From positions 1 to 64,000 of the forward strand of contig JAUHYP010000009.1 of the NCBI GenBank assembly GCA_030426265.1: a stretch of 64,000 nucleotides of DNA. Reading direction: 5' to 3'. Below, piece by piece: positions 17,652 through 27,124 of this stretch. A program made the position numbers and the translations under genes. The notes under the pieces are model-generated. The model made no database searches and was not told where the DNA came from. It worked only from the letters and a program-made list of their open reading frames with translations. Positions within the stretch are counted from its first letter, which is position 1; each line of letters starts with the position of its first letter. The stretch is from Gammaproteobacteria bacterium. Its GTDB lineage: Bacteria; Pseudomonadota; Gammaproteobacteria; Xanthomonadales; SZUA-36.

Positions 17652-18573
17652 GATGGGGGTCAGGGCCGTCAGCGTGGCGGTCCAGGAAGTCAGCGATCAC
17701 GCCCCGCAGGTCCGCGCCGCCGTCTTCCAGCACGTAGTGGCCGCAGTCGGGCAGGGGATGGCGTTCGGCCTGGGGGAGGCGGCGCTGAAACTCCCGGTAA
17801 AAGGTCTCGTCGAAGACGAAATCCTTCAGGCCCCAGGCCAGCAGGGCCGGCGTTTTGGTGAAGGCCTCGAGTCGATCGGCCGTGCCGGACACGATGTCCC
17901 AGCCCCGGTCGCCGGGCTTCAGGGGAATGTCCTGCACGAAGCGCAGGGTGGCGATGCGGTGGTCCCAGCTGTCGTAGGGGCCGGTGTAGCCGGCACGCAC
18001 CTCGGCACTGACCGGCTTCTTGAAGGCCACGCGCGCCGCCATGCCGGAAAAGGCGTTGAGGCTGCGGATCAGCAGTGCGCCCACCGGCGTGCGCCCACCC
18101 AGCCAAAGGGCGAACGGGAATCGCTTGTCCTCCGGCATGGGAAAGGCGGCGGTGTTGAGGATGACGCAGCGCCGGATGCGCTCCGGGCGCTGGGCCGCCC
18201 AGCCGAAGCCGATCATGCCGCCCCAGTCGTGCACCACCAGCGACAGGGGCGCTTCCGGGCCGATGGTGGCCTCGACCAGGGCCCCGACATCGGCGATGCG
18301 CCGTGCGAGATGGTAGTCGTAGTCCGCGTCATCCGGCTTGTCGGACAGGCCGCAGCCCACGTGGTCGGGCACGATGCAGCGGTAACGATCGCGCAGCGCC
18401 AGCACCAGGTCCCGGTAGTAGAAGGACCAGGTGGGATTGCCGTGCAGCATCAGCAGCACGGGCGCGTCGCGGGGGCCCTCGTCCAGGTAATGAAGGCGGA
18501 TGCCGCCTTCGAGCTCCAGCCAGTGCGATTGGAAGGGGTAGAGCGCCTCCGGGGGGCGGTAGGGGCCGGCCAT
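17629..18573 (-). CDS. oleB: OleB-type beta-lactone decarboxylase (alpha/beta-hydrolase)
   Basis: OleB decarboxylates the beta-lactone to the final cis-alkene. The 314-residue protein belongs to the haloalkane dehalogenase-like group: HGNPTWSFYYRDL (44-56) for the oxyanion hole, nucleophile Asp116 in VVHDWGGMIG, and the late His in LPDCGHYVLEDG. By sequence alone it would be annotated as haloalkane dehalogenase. Position between oleA (7 nt) and oleC (23-nt overlap) supports OleB. Confidence 0.92.
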   Translation of the reverse strand: MAGPYRPPEALYPFQSHWLELEGGIRLHYLDEGPRDAPVLLMLHGNPTWSFYYRDLVLALRDRYRCIVPDHVGCGLSDKPDDADYDYHLARRIADVGALVEATIGPEAPLSLVVHDWGGMIGFGWAAQRPERIRRCVILNTAAFPMPEDKRFPFALWLGGRTPVGALLIRSLNAFSGMAARVAFKKPVSAEVRAGYTGPYDSWDHRIATLRFVQDIPLKPGDRGWDIVSGTADRLEAFTKTPALLAWGLKDFVFDETFYREFQRRLPQAERHPLPDCGHYVLEDGGADLRGVIADFLDRHADGPDPHHDFGHAG

Positions 18574-18580
18574 GGCCGCC

Positions 18581-19597
18581 TTACCAGACCACCTCGGCCA
18601 TGGAGCAATTGAGGCCGGAGCCGATGCCCAGCAGCGCCACGCGGTCGCCCTTGCGCAGCTTGCCTTCCTCGACGGCCTTGGCCAGCGCGATCGGCACCGA
18701 AGCCGGGCCGATGTTGCCCATCTGCGGGTAGATGGCCTGCACCTTTTCCGGGGCCAGGCCCAGCATGTTGACCACCGACTCGGTGTGCACCTTGCTGATC
18801 TGGTGGATGATGATCTGGTCCAGCTCCGAGGCGACCCAGCCCAGGGCCGAACAGGTGGCCTGCCAGGTGGCGGCAGCGAGCTTGAGGCCTTCGCTCAACA
18901 GGATGCGCGTGTCGGTGACCATGCGGTCCATGTTGCCGCGGCAGAGATTGTTGAACTGCGTGGCGGCGCGGGTCACGCTGCCGCGGTAGACGTGTCCGTC
19001 CGGCGCCAGTTCCTTGCGGGCCATGATCATGGCAGCGGCACCGGAGCCCAGGGTCAGGGAGGCGAACTCCTCGCGGAACTGGGTCTCGGAGACGGACGGG
19101 TCCAGCAGGCGTTCGATCGTCGATTCGGTGATCTGCCGGCTGGTTTCGCCGTTCACCAGCAGGGCGTAGTCGACCTCGGTCCGCTCGATCATGCGCGCTG
19201 CGATGTCCATGCCGTTGAGAAAGGCCAGGCAGGCATTGCCGACATCGAAGTTCACGCAATGCGGCGCCAGGCCGAGGTTGCCGTGCACGATGCAGGCGGT
19301 GGAGGGTTCCAGCCAGTCGCGCGACACCGAAGTGTTGATGATCACGCCGATGCGTTCGCGGTCGATGCCCGCCTCCTCGATGGCCTTTTCCCCGGCCAGC
19401 GTGGCAGCGTCGGAGGGCTGGGTGCCTTCCTTCCAGATGCGCCGTGCCTGGATGCCGGAGACTTCCTCCAGCAGGTTCTCGCGGATGCCCAGTCGCTTCA
19501 TGGTCGGCGCCAGGCGCTGGCAGATTTCCTGCGAGGTCACCCGGATGGGCGCTTCGACGGCGGCGAGGGACTGGATCACGACGTTCTTGAAATGCAT
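18581..19597 (-). CDS. oleA: OleA thiolase (3-oxoacyl-ACP synthase III family), olefin biosynthesis
   Basis: OleA condenses two long-chain acyl-CoAs without prior decarboxylation, committing fatty acyl chains to olefin synthesis. The 338-residue KASIII-like enzyme has nucleophile Cys123 (VGNACLAFLNG), His265 (IIHQISKVHTE) and Asn295 (GNIGPASVP), and also the Glu in SRDWLEPST characteristic of OleA where the second chain's alpha-carbon is deprotonated. It heads the oleABCD operon. A TATAAC hexamer (minus strand, 19635-19640) about 38 nt upstream may be its -10. Confidence 0.93.
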   Translation of the reverse strand: MHFKNVVIQSLAAVEAPIRVTSQEICQRLAPTMKRLGIRENLLEEVSGIQARRIWKEGTQPSDAATLAGEKAIEEAGIDRERIGVIINTSVSRDWLEPSTACIVHGNLGLAPHCVNFDVGNACLAFLNGMDIAARMIERTEVDYALLVNGETSRQITESTIERLLDPSVSETQFREEFASLTLGSGAAAMIMARKELAPDGHVYRGSVTRAATQFNNLCRGNMDRMVTDTRILLSEGLKLAAATWQATCSALGWVASELDQIIIHQISKVHTESVVNMLGLAPEKVQAIYPQMGNIGPASVPIALAKAVEEGKLRKGDRVALLGIGSGLNCSMAEVVW

Positions 19598-19724
19598 GGG
19601 GATTCTCTGCAGCGTTGGCCCCGTCCCGGGGCTCGTTATAGGAATGATGTACGCCCTAGGTGGGGGGACAGTCGTGGCGCTTCAAGCACCGCGGGCATTG
19701 CGTGGCCCGGCACTCCAGCTTTCG

Positions 19725-19752
19725 TTAGACTGGTCCGGACGCCGCGTAGACT
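19725..19752 (+). promoter_or_regulatory. Possible promoter of the phosphopantetheinyl transferase gene
   Basis: TTAGAC (19725-19730) and TAGACT (19747-19752) are separated by 16 nt and lie 17 nt before the ATG at 19769, in the gap divergent from oleA. The match to consensus is partial. Confidence 0.35.
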
Positions 19753-19768
19753 AGCAACGCCGGGAAAG

Positions 19769-20506
19769 ATGGGCAACGTAGGGATGAGCGAACTCACCTT
19801 GACCGAGCGGCGGCTGCCGCTGCGCGAACTTGCGCCGCCGCCGCCCGGAACGGCCCATTTGTGGCTGCTGGACCTGGTCGCCCTGGGTTCCCCGCTGCAG
19901 CCGGACGAGGCCATCGACCGGGCGTCTTTTTCACCGCGCATGCAGCGCACCCTGCGTCGTTTCTATCTTCGGTTGCTGCTCGGCGACTACCTGGGGCTGC
20001 CGGGCAAGGACGTGATCCTGGACCGCTCGGAGCGCGGCAAGCCCACGCTCGACGCCCGCCACGGCGATTCCCTCCACTTCAGCATCGCGGCCAGTTCCGG
20101 ATGCTGCCTGGTGGGCGTGACCAGCGGATCGGTGATCGGCGTCGACCTCGAGCCTCTCGGCCGGCGCGCCGGCAAACCCCTGGCCCTGGCGCGGCGGTAT
20201 TTCAGCGCCCATGAGCTGGGTGAGTTGCAGGGCCTGGATTCCGAGGCCCTGGACGAGGCCTTCCTGCACACCTGGGCCTGCAAGGAGGCGGTCGTGAAGG
20301 CCGGTGGCACCGGCATCGCCAATGCCCTGTGCCGTTTCACGGTCAATGTCCGGCCCGGCGAACCGGCCGCGGTGCTGGCCATGGATGACGACCAGGCCGA
20401 GGCCTGGCAGTTGCGGTCCTTCAGTCTGCCGGGGGGATTGGTGGGTGCGGTGACGGTGCGTCACCCGGAGCTGGCGCTGGAGCCGTTCCGGCTGGCCCCG
20501 CCATGA
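19769..20506 (+). CDS. Sfp-type 4'-phosphopantetheinyl transferase
   Basis: It transfers phosphopantetheine from CoA to carrier-protein serines. The family fingerprint is present: SGSVIGVDLEPLGRR (Mg-binding Asp/Glu), then HTWACKEAVVKAGGTGI (WxxKEAxxKA). It is 245 residues with the start at 19769; a second ATG at 19784 is possible. It is divergent from oleA. Ole enzymes use acyl-CoA and need no carrier protein, so the gene is either a genome-wide PPTase or tied to another carrier-dependent pathway. Its 3' end overlaps the convergent metalloprotease gene by 86 nt. Confidence 0.88.
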   Translation: MGNVGMSELTLTERRLPLRELAPPPPGTAHLWLLDLVALGSPLQPDEAIDRASFSPRMQRTLRRFYLRLLLGDYLGLPGKDVILDRSERGKPTLDARHGDSLHFSIAASSGCCLVGVTSGSVIGVDLEPLGRRAGKPLALARRYFSAHELGELQGLDSEALDEAFLHTWACKEAVVKAGGTGIANALCRFTVNVRPGEPAAVLAMDDDQAEAWQLRSFSLPGGLVGAVTVRHPELALEPFRLAPP

Positions 20507-21884
20507 TCGCGGCGCGGACGCCGGCCAGTGGCGCCTCGTCCGTCAGGCGGACAGCGCCCCGGTCCACGGAAATCCCCATCCGCGCGTAGAGTTCGTCGAG
20601 TTCGGGAAAGGCCGCTCGTTCGATGTTGTCCCGGTAGACCGTCATGAACACCTCCGTGTCCGAGACGCGGTCGAGGGCCTCCAGCACTTCCCGGGCGGAC
20701 CAGCGTCGACCGTCCTCGTGACAGCAGTGACTGAAGGCGGCCAGCGCGGTGTCCAGTGACTGGGCGCCTCCCGATTCGCGCCGCAGCGCCGCGTCGGCCT
20801 GCAGCATCATCGCCGCGCCGGTCCAGTACACCCGCATGATGCTGCCCCAGCCGTCGCGCATGGCGCGGTTGAGCGTTTCACGGCGGGTGGCGCGGCGCCC
20901 GCGCCCGAAGCCCGCTTCGAGTTCCTGCCAGGCCTGCCGCTCGTCGAGACGCCCGTCGCGGGCGCGCAGCACGTTCTGGTAGTACGAGGCCAGTCCCTCG
21001 GACAGCCAGCGGTCCTCGCGGGCCACGAAGGGCAGCAGCAGGTGGCTGAACTCGTGGGTCGCGGTCCAGTCCGCATCGAACTCGGCCAGCGGCCGGTCGG
21101 GGTCCACGTAGAACTGCACCGAGGCGCCACCGCCGCGCAGTACGTGCGCCCAGGGTACGGGTTCGTCCCGCGCGCCGATGGGCGTGACCACCACCTGGAC
21201 ATGCGCGCGGGGGAAGCGGCCGAACACCGGCACGGTCGCCGCCGCCGAACGTTCGACGAACCGCGTCAGCCGGTCGCTCTGAGCCGCGTCCAGTTCGCCT
21301 AGCAGGGCGAGGTGGATCGTACCGCCCGGCAGGTCGAGGACGCGGGTTTCGAACCGGCCCACGGCGCTGCGTGTCGCCCAGCCCGAGGGCGTGGGAACCG
21401 GGTGATAACGGCCGGGGACTTCAGAGTCCGGGGTCCAGGGCACGGACAGTGATGCGCCTTCCGGCAGGTCGACTTCCGCCACCAGCGTCCGCCGCCAGGG
21501 CCCCTTCCAGTACCACAGCCCCGTCACCGCGAGCACGTCGTCGCCGACCCTCAAGGCCATCCGTTGGTCCCCCGCATCGGCCGCCGCGCCCAGGTCCACC
21601 GTCCAGTCCAGGCAGGCGTCCTCGGGCAGCGGTGGCAGGTCGAGGCGGCTGCCCCGGTCACGCGTGTCGAGTTCCCTGCCCTCGAACCGGAGCTGGGAGG
21701 CATGGTTGGCCGCCGCCGAATGCCGGTACAGCCGGCCCGGCGCCGCGCCGTCGAAACAGATGCCGGCCTCCACGCTCCGCAGATCCTCGCTGAACCGGGC
21801 GTGAAAACGGTCCTGTGCGGCTGCCGAAGCGGCGAGCAGGAACAGCACGGGAGACAGGAACGGCAGCAGCGGCTTCGGCGTCAT
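20421..21884 (-). CDS. Exported gluzincin-like metallopeptidase (M1/M61-like)
   Basis: The 487-residue protein has an N-terminal signal peptide (PLLPFLSPVLFLLAASAAAQ), a beta-rich N-terminal half and a zinc site: HEFSH at 277-281 and the downstream Glu at 296 in WLSEGLASYYQNVL. HExxH-(14)-E is the gluzincin pattern, as in aminopeptidase M1 and glycyl aminopeptidase M61. Substrate is unknown. The last 40 residues are Ala/Pro-rich and lie in the overlap with the phosphopantetheinyl transferase gene, so the C-terminus may be recently extended. Confidence 0.78.
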   Translation of the reverse strand: MTPKPLLPFLSPVLFLLAASAAAQDRFHARFSEDLRSVEAGICFDGAAPGRLYRHSAAANHASQLRFEGRELDTRDRGSRLDLPPLPEDACLDWTVDLGAAADAGDQRMALRVGDDVLAVTGLWYWKGPWRRTLVAEVDLPEGASLSVPWTPDSEVPGRYHPVPTPSGWATRSAVGRFETRVLDLPGGTIHLALLGELDAAQSDRLTRFVERSAAATVPVFGRFPRAHVQVVVTPIGARDEPVPWAHVLRGGGASVQFYVDPDRPLAEFDADWTATHEFSHLLLPFVAREDRWLSEGLASYYQNVLRARDGRLDERQAWQELEAGFGRGRRATRRETLNRAMRDGWGSIMRVYWTGAAMMLQADAALRRESGGAQSLDTALAAFSHCCHEDGRRWSAREVLEALDRVSDTEVFMTVYRDNIERAAFPELDELYARMGISVDRGAVRLTDEAPLAGVRAAIMAGPAGTAPAPAPGDAPSPHPPIPPAD

Positions 21885-21950
21885 GGCCGCATTATCGCCC
21901 GGGGGGCATGAAGAGCCCGGGAGTGGACGGGGAAACCTCGGGCGGGAGAC

Positions 21951-23597
21951 CTACTTTCGCGCTGAGCGGAAGAAGATCAGGGCCGACAGGCCCATCAGGG
22001 ACAGCCCCAGGACGGAGAGTCCCCCCACGTACCAGGGCCCGGTCTGCAGCCCCGTGAGCAGGGCGCCGGCAATGCCGATGGCGCCGGCGGCCAGCACGCC
22101 GAGCGTGCGGCGGTGCGAGATCGCGTGTTCCGCCCGCAGGCTGGCCAGGTCCTCGGAAGCGATGCGCGTCTGCAGTTCGCCCTTCACGGCCTGGGACAGG
22201 TAGTCGCGCACCAGCCCGGGCATGTCCGGGGCCTGGGCGATCCACATCGGAAGCTGGTCGCGCAGGTCGCGCGCCACGTGCTGGACGCTGTACTTCTCCT
22301 GCATGATCTTCTCGAGTTCCGGCTTGGCCACCCCCCAGATATCGAGTTCCGGGTGCAGCTCGCGCCCCACGCCCTCGATGTTCAGAAGGGTCTTCTGCAG
22401 CATGATGAGCTGCGGCTGGATGTCGAGATTGAAGCGCCGCGCCACGCGGAACAGCTTGAACAGCAGCTCGCCGAAAGAGACTTCGTTGAGCGGCCGGGTG
22501 AACGTCGGTTCACCGACCGTGCGCACCGCGGCTTCGAGTTCGTCCACGCGCGTGTCCGCCGGCACCCAGCCCGCGTCGATGTGCAGCTGGGCCACGCGCC
22601 GGTAGTCGCGGCGGAACAGGGCGAGAAAGTTTTCGGAGATGTAGTGCAGGTCCTGCGTGGTCAGGCTGGCGACGATGCCGAAGTCCAGGGCGATCCAGGT
22701 GGGGTCGGCCGGGTCGGTGGCGTCGACCAGGATGTTGCCCGGGTGCATGTCGGCGTGGAACAGGTTGTCGCGGAACACCTGCTGGTAGAACACCCTCACG
22801 CCGCGCACGGCCAGCTTGGGCAGGTCCACGCCGGCGGCGCGCAGGGCCTCGAGATCGCCGGAGTGGATGCCGGACACCCGCTCCATGACCATCACGTTCT
22901 GCTTGCACAGCGGCCAGTGCACCTCGGGGATGTACAGGTAGGGCGAATCCTCGAAGTTGCGCCGCAGGCTGGAGGCGTTGGCGGCTTCGCGTTGCATGTC
23001 CAGCTCGTCGAAGACGAAGGTCTCGAACTCGCGCACGATCTCCAGGGGATGCACCCGGTGCGCACCCTCCCAGTAGCGGTCGGCGAGCCCGGCCACCGCC
23101 TTGAGCAGGTCCACGTCCCGGCGCAGCTGGTGCTCGATGTCCGGCCGCACCACCTTGACCACCACCTCCTGTCCGTCGGGCAGGGTGGCCGGGTGGACCT
23201 GGGCGATGGACGCCGAGGCCAGGGGTTCGATGTCGAAGCTCGCAAAGGCCTCCTCGACGGGCTGGCGAAGGGCTTCCTCGATGATGGCTTTCGCCTGCTC
23301 ACCCGGGAAAGGAGGCACGCGGTCCTGCAGCAGGGCGAGCTCCTCGGCGACGTCGCGAGGCAGCAGGTCCCGGCGGGTGGACAGGATCTGGCCGAATTTC
23401 ACGTACACCGGGCCGAGTTCCTGCAGGGCCAGGCGCAGGCGCTCGCCGCGGGGACGCTTCGCGGCTTCGCGCGCGCCGGGCACCAGGTTCTGGAGCCAGC
23501 CCATGGGCCGGTACAGGTGCGTGGCCCTGAGCAGGTCGTGCAGGCCGTAGCGCGCCAGGATGGCGCTGATTCGCAGCAGGCTGAGGAACTGGCGCAT
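21951..23597 (-). CDS. ubiB: Ubiquinone biosynthesis ATPase/kinase-like protein UbiB
   Basis: UbiB is a membrane-bound ABC1/ADCK atypical kinase needed for coenzyme Q synthesis. The 548-residue protein has the KxGQ-type motif (VYVKFGQILSTRRDLLP), the Ala-rich loop replacement (LASASIAQVHPATL), VVKVVRPDIE, and the catalytic NLFHADMHPGNILV with ALDFGIVASL. Two C-terminal membrane helices (GVLAAGAIGIAGALL and VLGLSLMGLSALIFF) match the family. It is the last gene of ubiE-ubiJ-ubiB, 8 nt after ubiJ. Confidence 0.97.
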   Translation of the reverse strand: MRQFLSLLRISAILARYGLHDLLRATHLYRPMGWLQNLVPGAREAAKRPRGERLRLALQELGPVYVKFGQILSTRRDLLPRDVAEELALLQDRVPPFPGEQAKAIIEEALRQPVEEAFASFDIEPLASASIAQVHPATLPDGQEVVVKVVRPDIEHQLRRDVDLLKAVAGLADRYWEGAHRVHPLEIVREFETFVFDELDMQREAANASSLRRNFEDSPYLYIPEVHWPLCKQNVMVMERVSGIHSGDLEALRAAGVDLPKLAVRGVRVFYQQVFRDNLFHADMHPGNILVDATDPADPTWIALDFGIVASLTTQDLHYISENFLALFRRDYRRVAQLHIDAGWVPADTRVDELEAAVRTVGEPTFTRPLNEVSFGELLFKLFRVARRFNLDIQPQLIMLQKTLLNIEGVGRELHPELDIWGVAKPELEKIMQEKYSVQHVARDLRDQLPMWIAQAPDMPGLVRDYLSQAVKGELQTRIASEDLASLRAEHAISHRRTLGVLAAGAIGIAGALLTGLQTGPWYVGGLSVLGLSLMGLSALIFFRSARK

Positions 23598-23605
23598 GGG
23601 CGTTG

Positions 23606-24244
23606 TCAGTCCGCGGGCGCGTTGCGGCGGCGCTCGATGCGCGCCAGGCGCGTCTCCAGCCGGTCCACACCGTCGCGCAGGTCGTCGACGGCGGTGTTGA
23701 AGGCGTCGATGTCTTCCCGCGGCGCGAGCACATCGGACTCGTCACGAAGGTAGCGCCCGCCCATGTCCAGGGCGCCGCGAAAGGCGTCGCGCAGTCCGGC
23801 GGCGCCACGGCGCAGGCCCTCCGACAGCTGGTACCCCAGGGTGTCGCCGAACAGTTCGTCCAGGGGCGCCTGCCAGTCGGGGTCGAGCTTCGCGAAGACC
23901 TTGCCGAGGTCGCGCGCCAGCGCTGCGTCACCTTCGATGCGCACCCTGGAGCCCTCGCTTTCCCAGGCGCCGGCTTCCTCGGCCGCCAGGTCGAACAACG
24001 CCGCAGGCGTGCCGGACACTTTCGCGTCCGGTGCGCCGGGCGCATCGAGCGTGACCGCCACGTTGCCGTAGGCGAAGCGGAAATACAGCGTGATGGCCAG
24101 GCCCTCGAGGTCGAGTTGCAGCACCTTGCCCTCGAGCTTCTCCAGGCGTGCGACCGACTGGCCGTCCAGGGCCAGGACGCGATTCACCGCCGCCTCGAGG
24201 GCGCCGGCGAGCAGTGCGGGCAGGGGGGTTCGGTACTCAGCCAC
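23606..24244 (-). CDS. ubiJ: Ubiquinone biosynthesis accessory factor UbiJ (SCP2 domain)
   Basis: UbiJ is a lipid-binding factor that helps organise the soluble Ubi complex. The 212-residue protein has an N-terminal SCP2-like region ([20 protein letters not shown]) and a C-terminal coiled-coil-like segment ([21 protein letters not shown]). It begins with GTG overlapping the ubiE stop by 8 nt and is followed 8 nt later by ubiB. Sequence conservation in the family is weak, so operon position carries much of the assignment. Confidence 0.92.
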   Translation of the reverse strand: MAEYRTPLPALLAGALEAAVNRVLALDGQSVARLEKLEGKVLQLDLEGLAITLYFRFAYGNVAVTLDAPGAPDAKVSGTPAALFDLAAEEAGAWESEGSRVRIEGDAALARDLGKVFAKLDPDWQAPLDELFGDTLGYQLSEGLRRGAAGLRDAFRGALDMGGRYLRDESDVLAPREDIDAFNTAVDDLRDGVDRLETRLARIERRRNAPAD

Positions 24245-24992
24245 GGCGGCCCCGGTGGATGGCGACGATGCCGCCGGACAGGTTGCGGAAGTGCACCTGT
24301 TCGAAGCCGGCCGTGCGCATCATCTCCGCCAGTTCCTGCTGCGGCGGGTGCTGGCGGATGCTTTCGGCCAGGTAGCGGTAGCTGTCTTCGTCCCCGGCCA
24401 CGAATTTGCCCAGGCGAGGCAGCAGGTCGAAGGAGTAGCGGTCGTAGAGCCGGCGCAGGGTTTCGGGGCGTACTTCGGAGAACTCCAGGATGTGCGCCTG
24501 GCCGCCGGGACGCAGTACGCGCAGCATCTCCTTGAGCGCGGCGGCCTTGTCCGTGACGTTGCGCAGGCCAAAGGCGATGGTCACGTGGTCGAAGGCGCCC
24601 CGTTCGAAGGGGAGTTCCTCGGCATTGGCCAGCGAATAGCGGATGTTGCCGACGATGCCGCGATCCTCGAGGCGCCGCCGCCCCACGCGCAGCATGGCGT
24701 GGTTGATGTCGGTGAGCACCACCTCGCCGGAACCGCCGACGCGGGCGCTCAGCAGGGCCGCGATGTCGCCCGTGCCCCCGGCCAGATCCAGCACGCGCTG
24801 GCCCGTGCGCACGCCGGCGGTGGCCACGAAGTGCCGCTTCCACAGGCGGTGCACGCCCAGCGACATCAGGTCGTTCATCAGGTCGTAGCGCTCGGCCACG
24901 GAATCGAACACGCCACGCACCAGGGACGCCTTCTCCTCGAGGGGAACCTCGCGGTAGCCGAAGTGGGTGGTCCTGGATTCGGAATCGCTCAT
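24237..24992 (-). CDS. ubiE: Ubiquinone/menaquinone C-methyltransferase UbiE
   Basis: UbiE carries out the C-methylation of the benzoquinol ring in ubiquinone synthesis (and demethylmenaquinone where present). The 251-residue protein has [23 protein letters not shown] motif [16 protein letters not shown], and the family signature [12 protein letters not shown] with [12 protein letters not shown]. The ATG at 24992 fits the family N-terminus ([16 protein letters not shown]); an in-frame upstream extension to 25067 does not. It is the first gene of ubiE-J-B. Confidence 0.97.
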   Translation of the reverse strand: MSDSESRTTHFGYREVPLEEKASLVRGVFDSVAERYDLMNDLMSLGVHRLWKRHFVATAGVRTGQRVLDLAGGTGDIAALLSARVGGSGEVVLTDINHAMLRVGRRRLEDRGIVGNIRYSLANAEELPFERGAFDHVTIAFGLRNVTDKAAALKEMLRVLRPGGQAHILEFSEVRPETLRRLYDRYSFDLLPRLGKFVAGDEDSYRYLAESIRQHPPQQELAEMMRTAGFEQVHFRNLSGGIVAIHRGRRG

Positions 24993-25094
24993 GAACGGGT
25001 CGCTGGCATCAGGGTCCGGGCCGGAACGCTCCATTGTACGGGCGGGGCTGCGCCATGGCGACGCCAAGGCGCCGGGCCACCCCGGGACGCATGC

Positions 25095-26432
25095 TCACAG
25101 GATGTAGCGGCTGAGGTCCTCGTTGCCGGCCAGTTCATCGAGGTGGGCGTCGACGTACTCGGCTTCCACCGTGATGGTGTCACCGGAGCGATCGGGCGCC
25201 TCGTAGGACAGGGTGTCCAGCAGGCGTTCCATCACCGTGTGCAGCCGGCGCGCGCCGATGTTCTCGGTCGACTCGTTCACCTGGAAGGCGATTTCGGCGA
25301 CGCGCCGGATGGCGTCCGGCGCGAACTGCAGCGTGACGCCTTCGGTCTTCATCAGCGCGCTGTACTGCTCCACCAGCGAGGCGCGAGGCTCGGTGAGGAT
25401 GCGCTCGAAGTCGGCCGCGTCCAGGGCGCGCAACTCCACGCGGATGGGCAGCCGGCCCTGCAGTTCGGGGATCAGGTCCGAGGGCCGGGACAGGTGGAAG
25501 GCGCCGGAGGCGATGAACAGGATGTGGTCGGTCTTGATCACGCCGTGGCGCGTGGACACGGTGCAGCCCTCCACCAGCGGCAGCAGGTCGCGCTGCACGC
25601 CCTCGCGGGAAACGTCGGCGCCCTGGTACTCGGAGCGCTTGGCCACCTTGTCCAGCTCGTCGATGAACACGATGCCGTTCTGTTCGGCATTGGCCAGGGC
25701 CTGCTGCTTGATCTCCTCCTCGTTGACCAGCTTCGCGGCTTCCTCTTCCAGCAGCACGGGGAAGGCTTCCGAGATCTTCATCCGGCGCTTCTGGGTCTTC
25801 TGGTTGCCGAGGTTGCGGAACATGCCCTGCAGCTGGCTGGCCATCTCCTCCATGCCCGGCGGGGTCATGATCTCGACGCCCAGGTTGGAGGACACTTCGA
25901 ATTCGATCTCGCGGTCGTCCAGCTCGCCGGCATGCAGCTTGCGGCGCATCTTCTGGCGCGTGGCGGCGTCCGAGTCGTTTTCCGGCTGGGGCTCGTTGGC
26001 GAAGCCGATGCCCTTGGCCCGCGGCAGCAGGATGTCCAGGATCCGGTCCCAGGCGGCGTCTTCGGCGCTGGACTTCACGCGCTCCATGGCCTGTTCCCGG
26101 GTCATCTTCACGGACATGTCGACCAGGTCGCGGATGATGGATTCCACGTCCTTGCCAACGTAGCCCACCTCGGTGAACTTGGTGGCCTCGACCTTGATGA
26201 AAGGCGCGTTGGCCAGCTGCGCCAGGCGGCGGGCGATCTCGGTCTTGCCCACGCCGGTGGGCCCGATCATGAGGATGTTCTTCGGCGTGATCTCGTTGCG
26301 CAGTTCCTCGGATACCTGCATCCGCCGCCAGCGGTTGCGCAGGGCGATGGCGACGGCGCGCTTGGCGTCGGCCTGGCTGATGATGTGACGGTCCAGTTCC
26401 TGGACGATCTCGCGGGGGGTCATCTGGGACAT
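25095..26432 (-). CDS. hslU: HslU, ATPase subunit of the HslVU protease
   Basis: HslU is a Clp/Hsp100-type unfoldase feeding substrates to HslV in the cytoplasm. The 445 residues carry N-terminal [20 protein letters not shown], Walker [10 protein letters not shown] (57-65), the long I-domain (about 110-240), Walker [15 protein letters not shown], and the C-terminal sensor 2 region [16 protein letters not shown]. The last residues ([12 protein letters not shown]) are the tail that inserts into HslV. It lies 19 nt after hslV. Confidence 0.98.
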   Translation of the reverse strand: MSQMTPREIVQELDRHIISQADAKRAVAIALRNRWRRMQVSEELRNEITPKNILMIGPTGVGKTEIARRLAQLANAPFIKVEATKFTEVGYVGKDVESIIRDLVDMSVKMTREQAMERVKSSAEDAAWDRILDILLPRAKGIGFANEPQPENDSDAATRQKMRRKLHAGELDDREIEFEVSSNLGVEIMTPPGMEEMASQLQGMFRNLGNQKTQKRRMKISEAFPVLLEEEAAKLVNEEEIKQQALANAEQNGIVFIDELDKVAKRSEYQGADVSREGVQRDLLPLVEGCTVSTRHGVIKTDHILFIASGAFHLSRPSDLIPELQGRLPIRVELRALDAADFERILTEPRASLVEQYSALMKTEGVTLQFAPDAIRRVAEIAFQVNESTENIGARRLHTVMERLLDTLSYEAPDRSGDTITVEAEYVDAHLDELAGNEDLSRYIL

Positions 26433-26451
26433 GTTCGTGGTTCGCTCCGGG

Positions 26452-26994
26452 TCAGTCGCTTTCCAGCGTTTCGATGACCAGGTTGTCGTTGGTGTAGATG
26501 CAGATTTCGGCGGCGATGCCCAGCGAGCGGCGCACGATGGCTTCCGCGTCGAGCTCGGTTTCGGCCAGCAGCGCCATGGCGGCGGACTGGGCGAACGGCC
26601 CGCCCGAACCGATGGCGATCAGGCCCTGCTCGGGCTCGACCACGTCGCCGTTGCCGGTGATGAGCAGGGAGTTGTCCTTGTCGGCGATGGCCAGCAGCGC
26701 CTCCAGGCGCCTCAGCACCCGGTCGGTGCGCCAGTCCTTGGCCATCTCGACCGCGGCGCGCACGAGATGGCCGGAGTGCTTCTCCAGCTTGCCTTCGAAG
26801 CGCTCGAACAGGGTGAAAGCGTCGGCGGTCGCCCCGGCGAAGCCGGCGAGCACCTGGTCGCGGTACAGCCGGCGTACCTTGCGGGCGTTGGCCTTCATGA
26901 CGGTGTTGCCCAGCGTGACCTGGCCGTCACCGCCCATGACCACCTGCTTGCCCCGACGCACGGAACAGATCGTCGTTCCCCGGTATTGCTCCAC
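26452..26994 (-). CDS. hslV: HslV, proteolytic subunit of the HslVU protease
   Basis: HslV is the threonine-protease core. Catalytic Thr follows a short propeptide (EQYRG then TTICSVRRG). [25 protein letters not shown] is represented by successive family segments, and [15 protein letters not shown] and [14 protein letters not shown] follow. A GTG at 26994 is chosen because GGGAG lies 7 nt upstream; a GTG at 27015 would give a longer propeptide without a ribosome site. The protein has 180 residues. It precedes hslU in one operon. Confidence 0.95.
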   Translation of the reverse strand: MEQYRGTTICSVRRGKQVVMGGDGQVTLGNTVMKANARKVRRLYRDQVLAGFAGATADAFTLFERFEGKLEKHSGHLVRAAVEMAKDWRTDRVLRRLEALLAIADKDNSLLITGNGDVVEPEQGLIAIGSGGPFAQSAAMALLAETELDAEAIVRRSLGIAAEICIYTNDNLVIETLESD

Positions 26995-27124
26995 GGTTTC
27001 GCTCCCGCCTGTCACTGACTGTGAGTGTTCCGATATCGGGGCCTGCCCAGGTCATTGCAAGTTGCATGGCCGGCAGGGGCGGGCGGGACTGGACCGGGGC
27101 GCCCGCTCCGCCTACGCTCGGGTG

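Noticed and set aside
15966-17861. A 631-codon plus-strand frame opposite oleC
   Set aside because: The minus strand encodes a complete adenylating enzyme with TSGSTG motif; the plus frame is low complexity without motifs.
17629-18573. Haloalkane dehalogenase (from HDWGG nucleophile)
   Set aside because: Position between oleA and oleC with overlap makes the OleB beta-lactone decarboxylase role far more likely.
18572-19768. A long plus-strand open frame runs from 18572 into the phosphopantetheinyl transferase gene
   Set aside because: Its first 400 codons are antisense to oleA, whose catalytic residues are intact. Only the part from 19769 matches a family.
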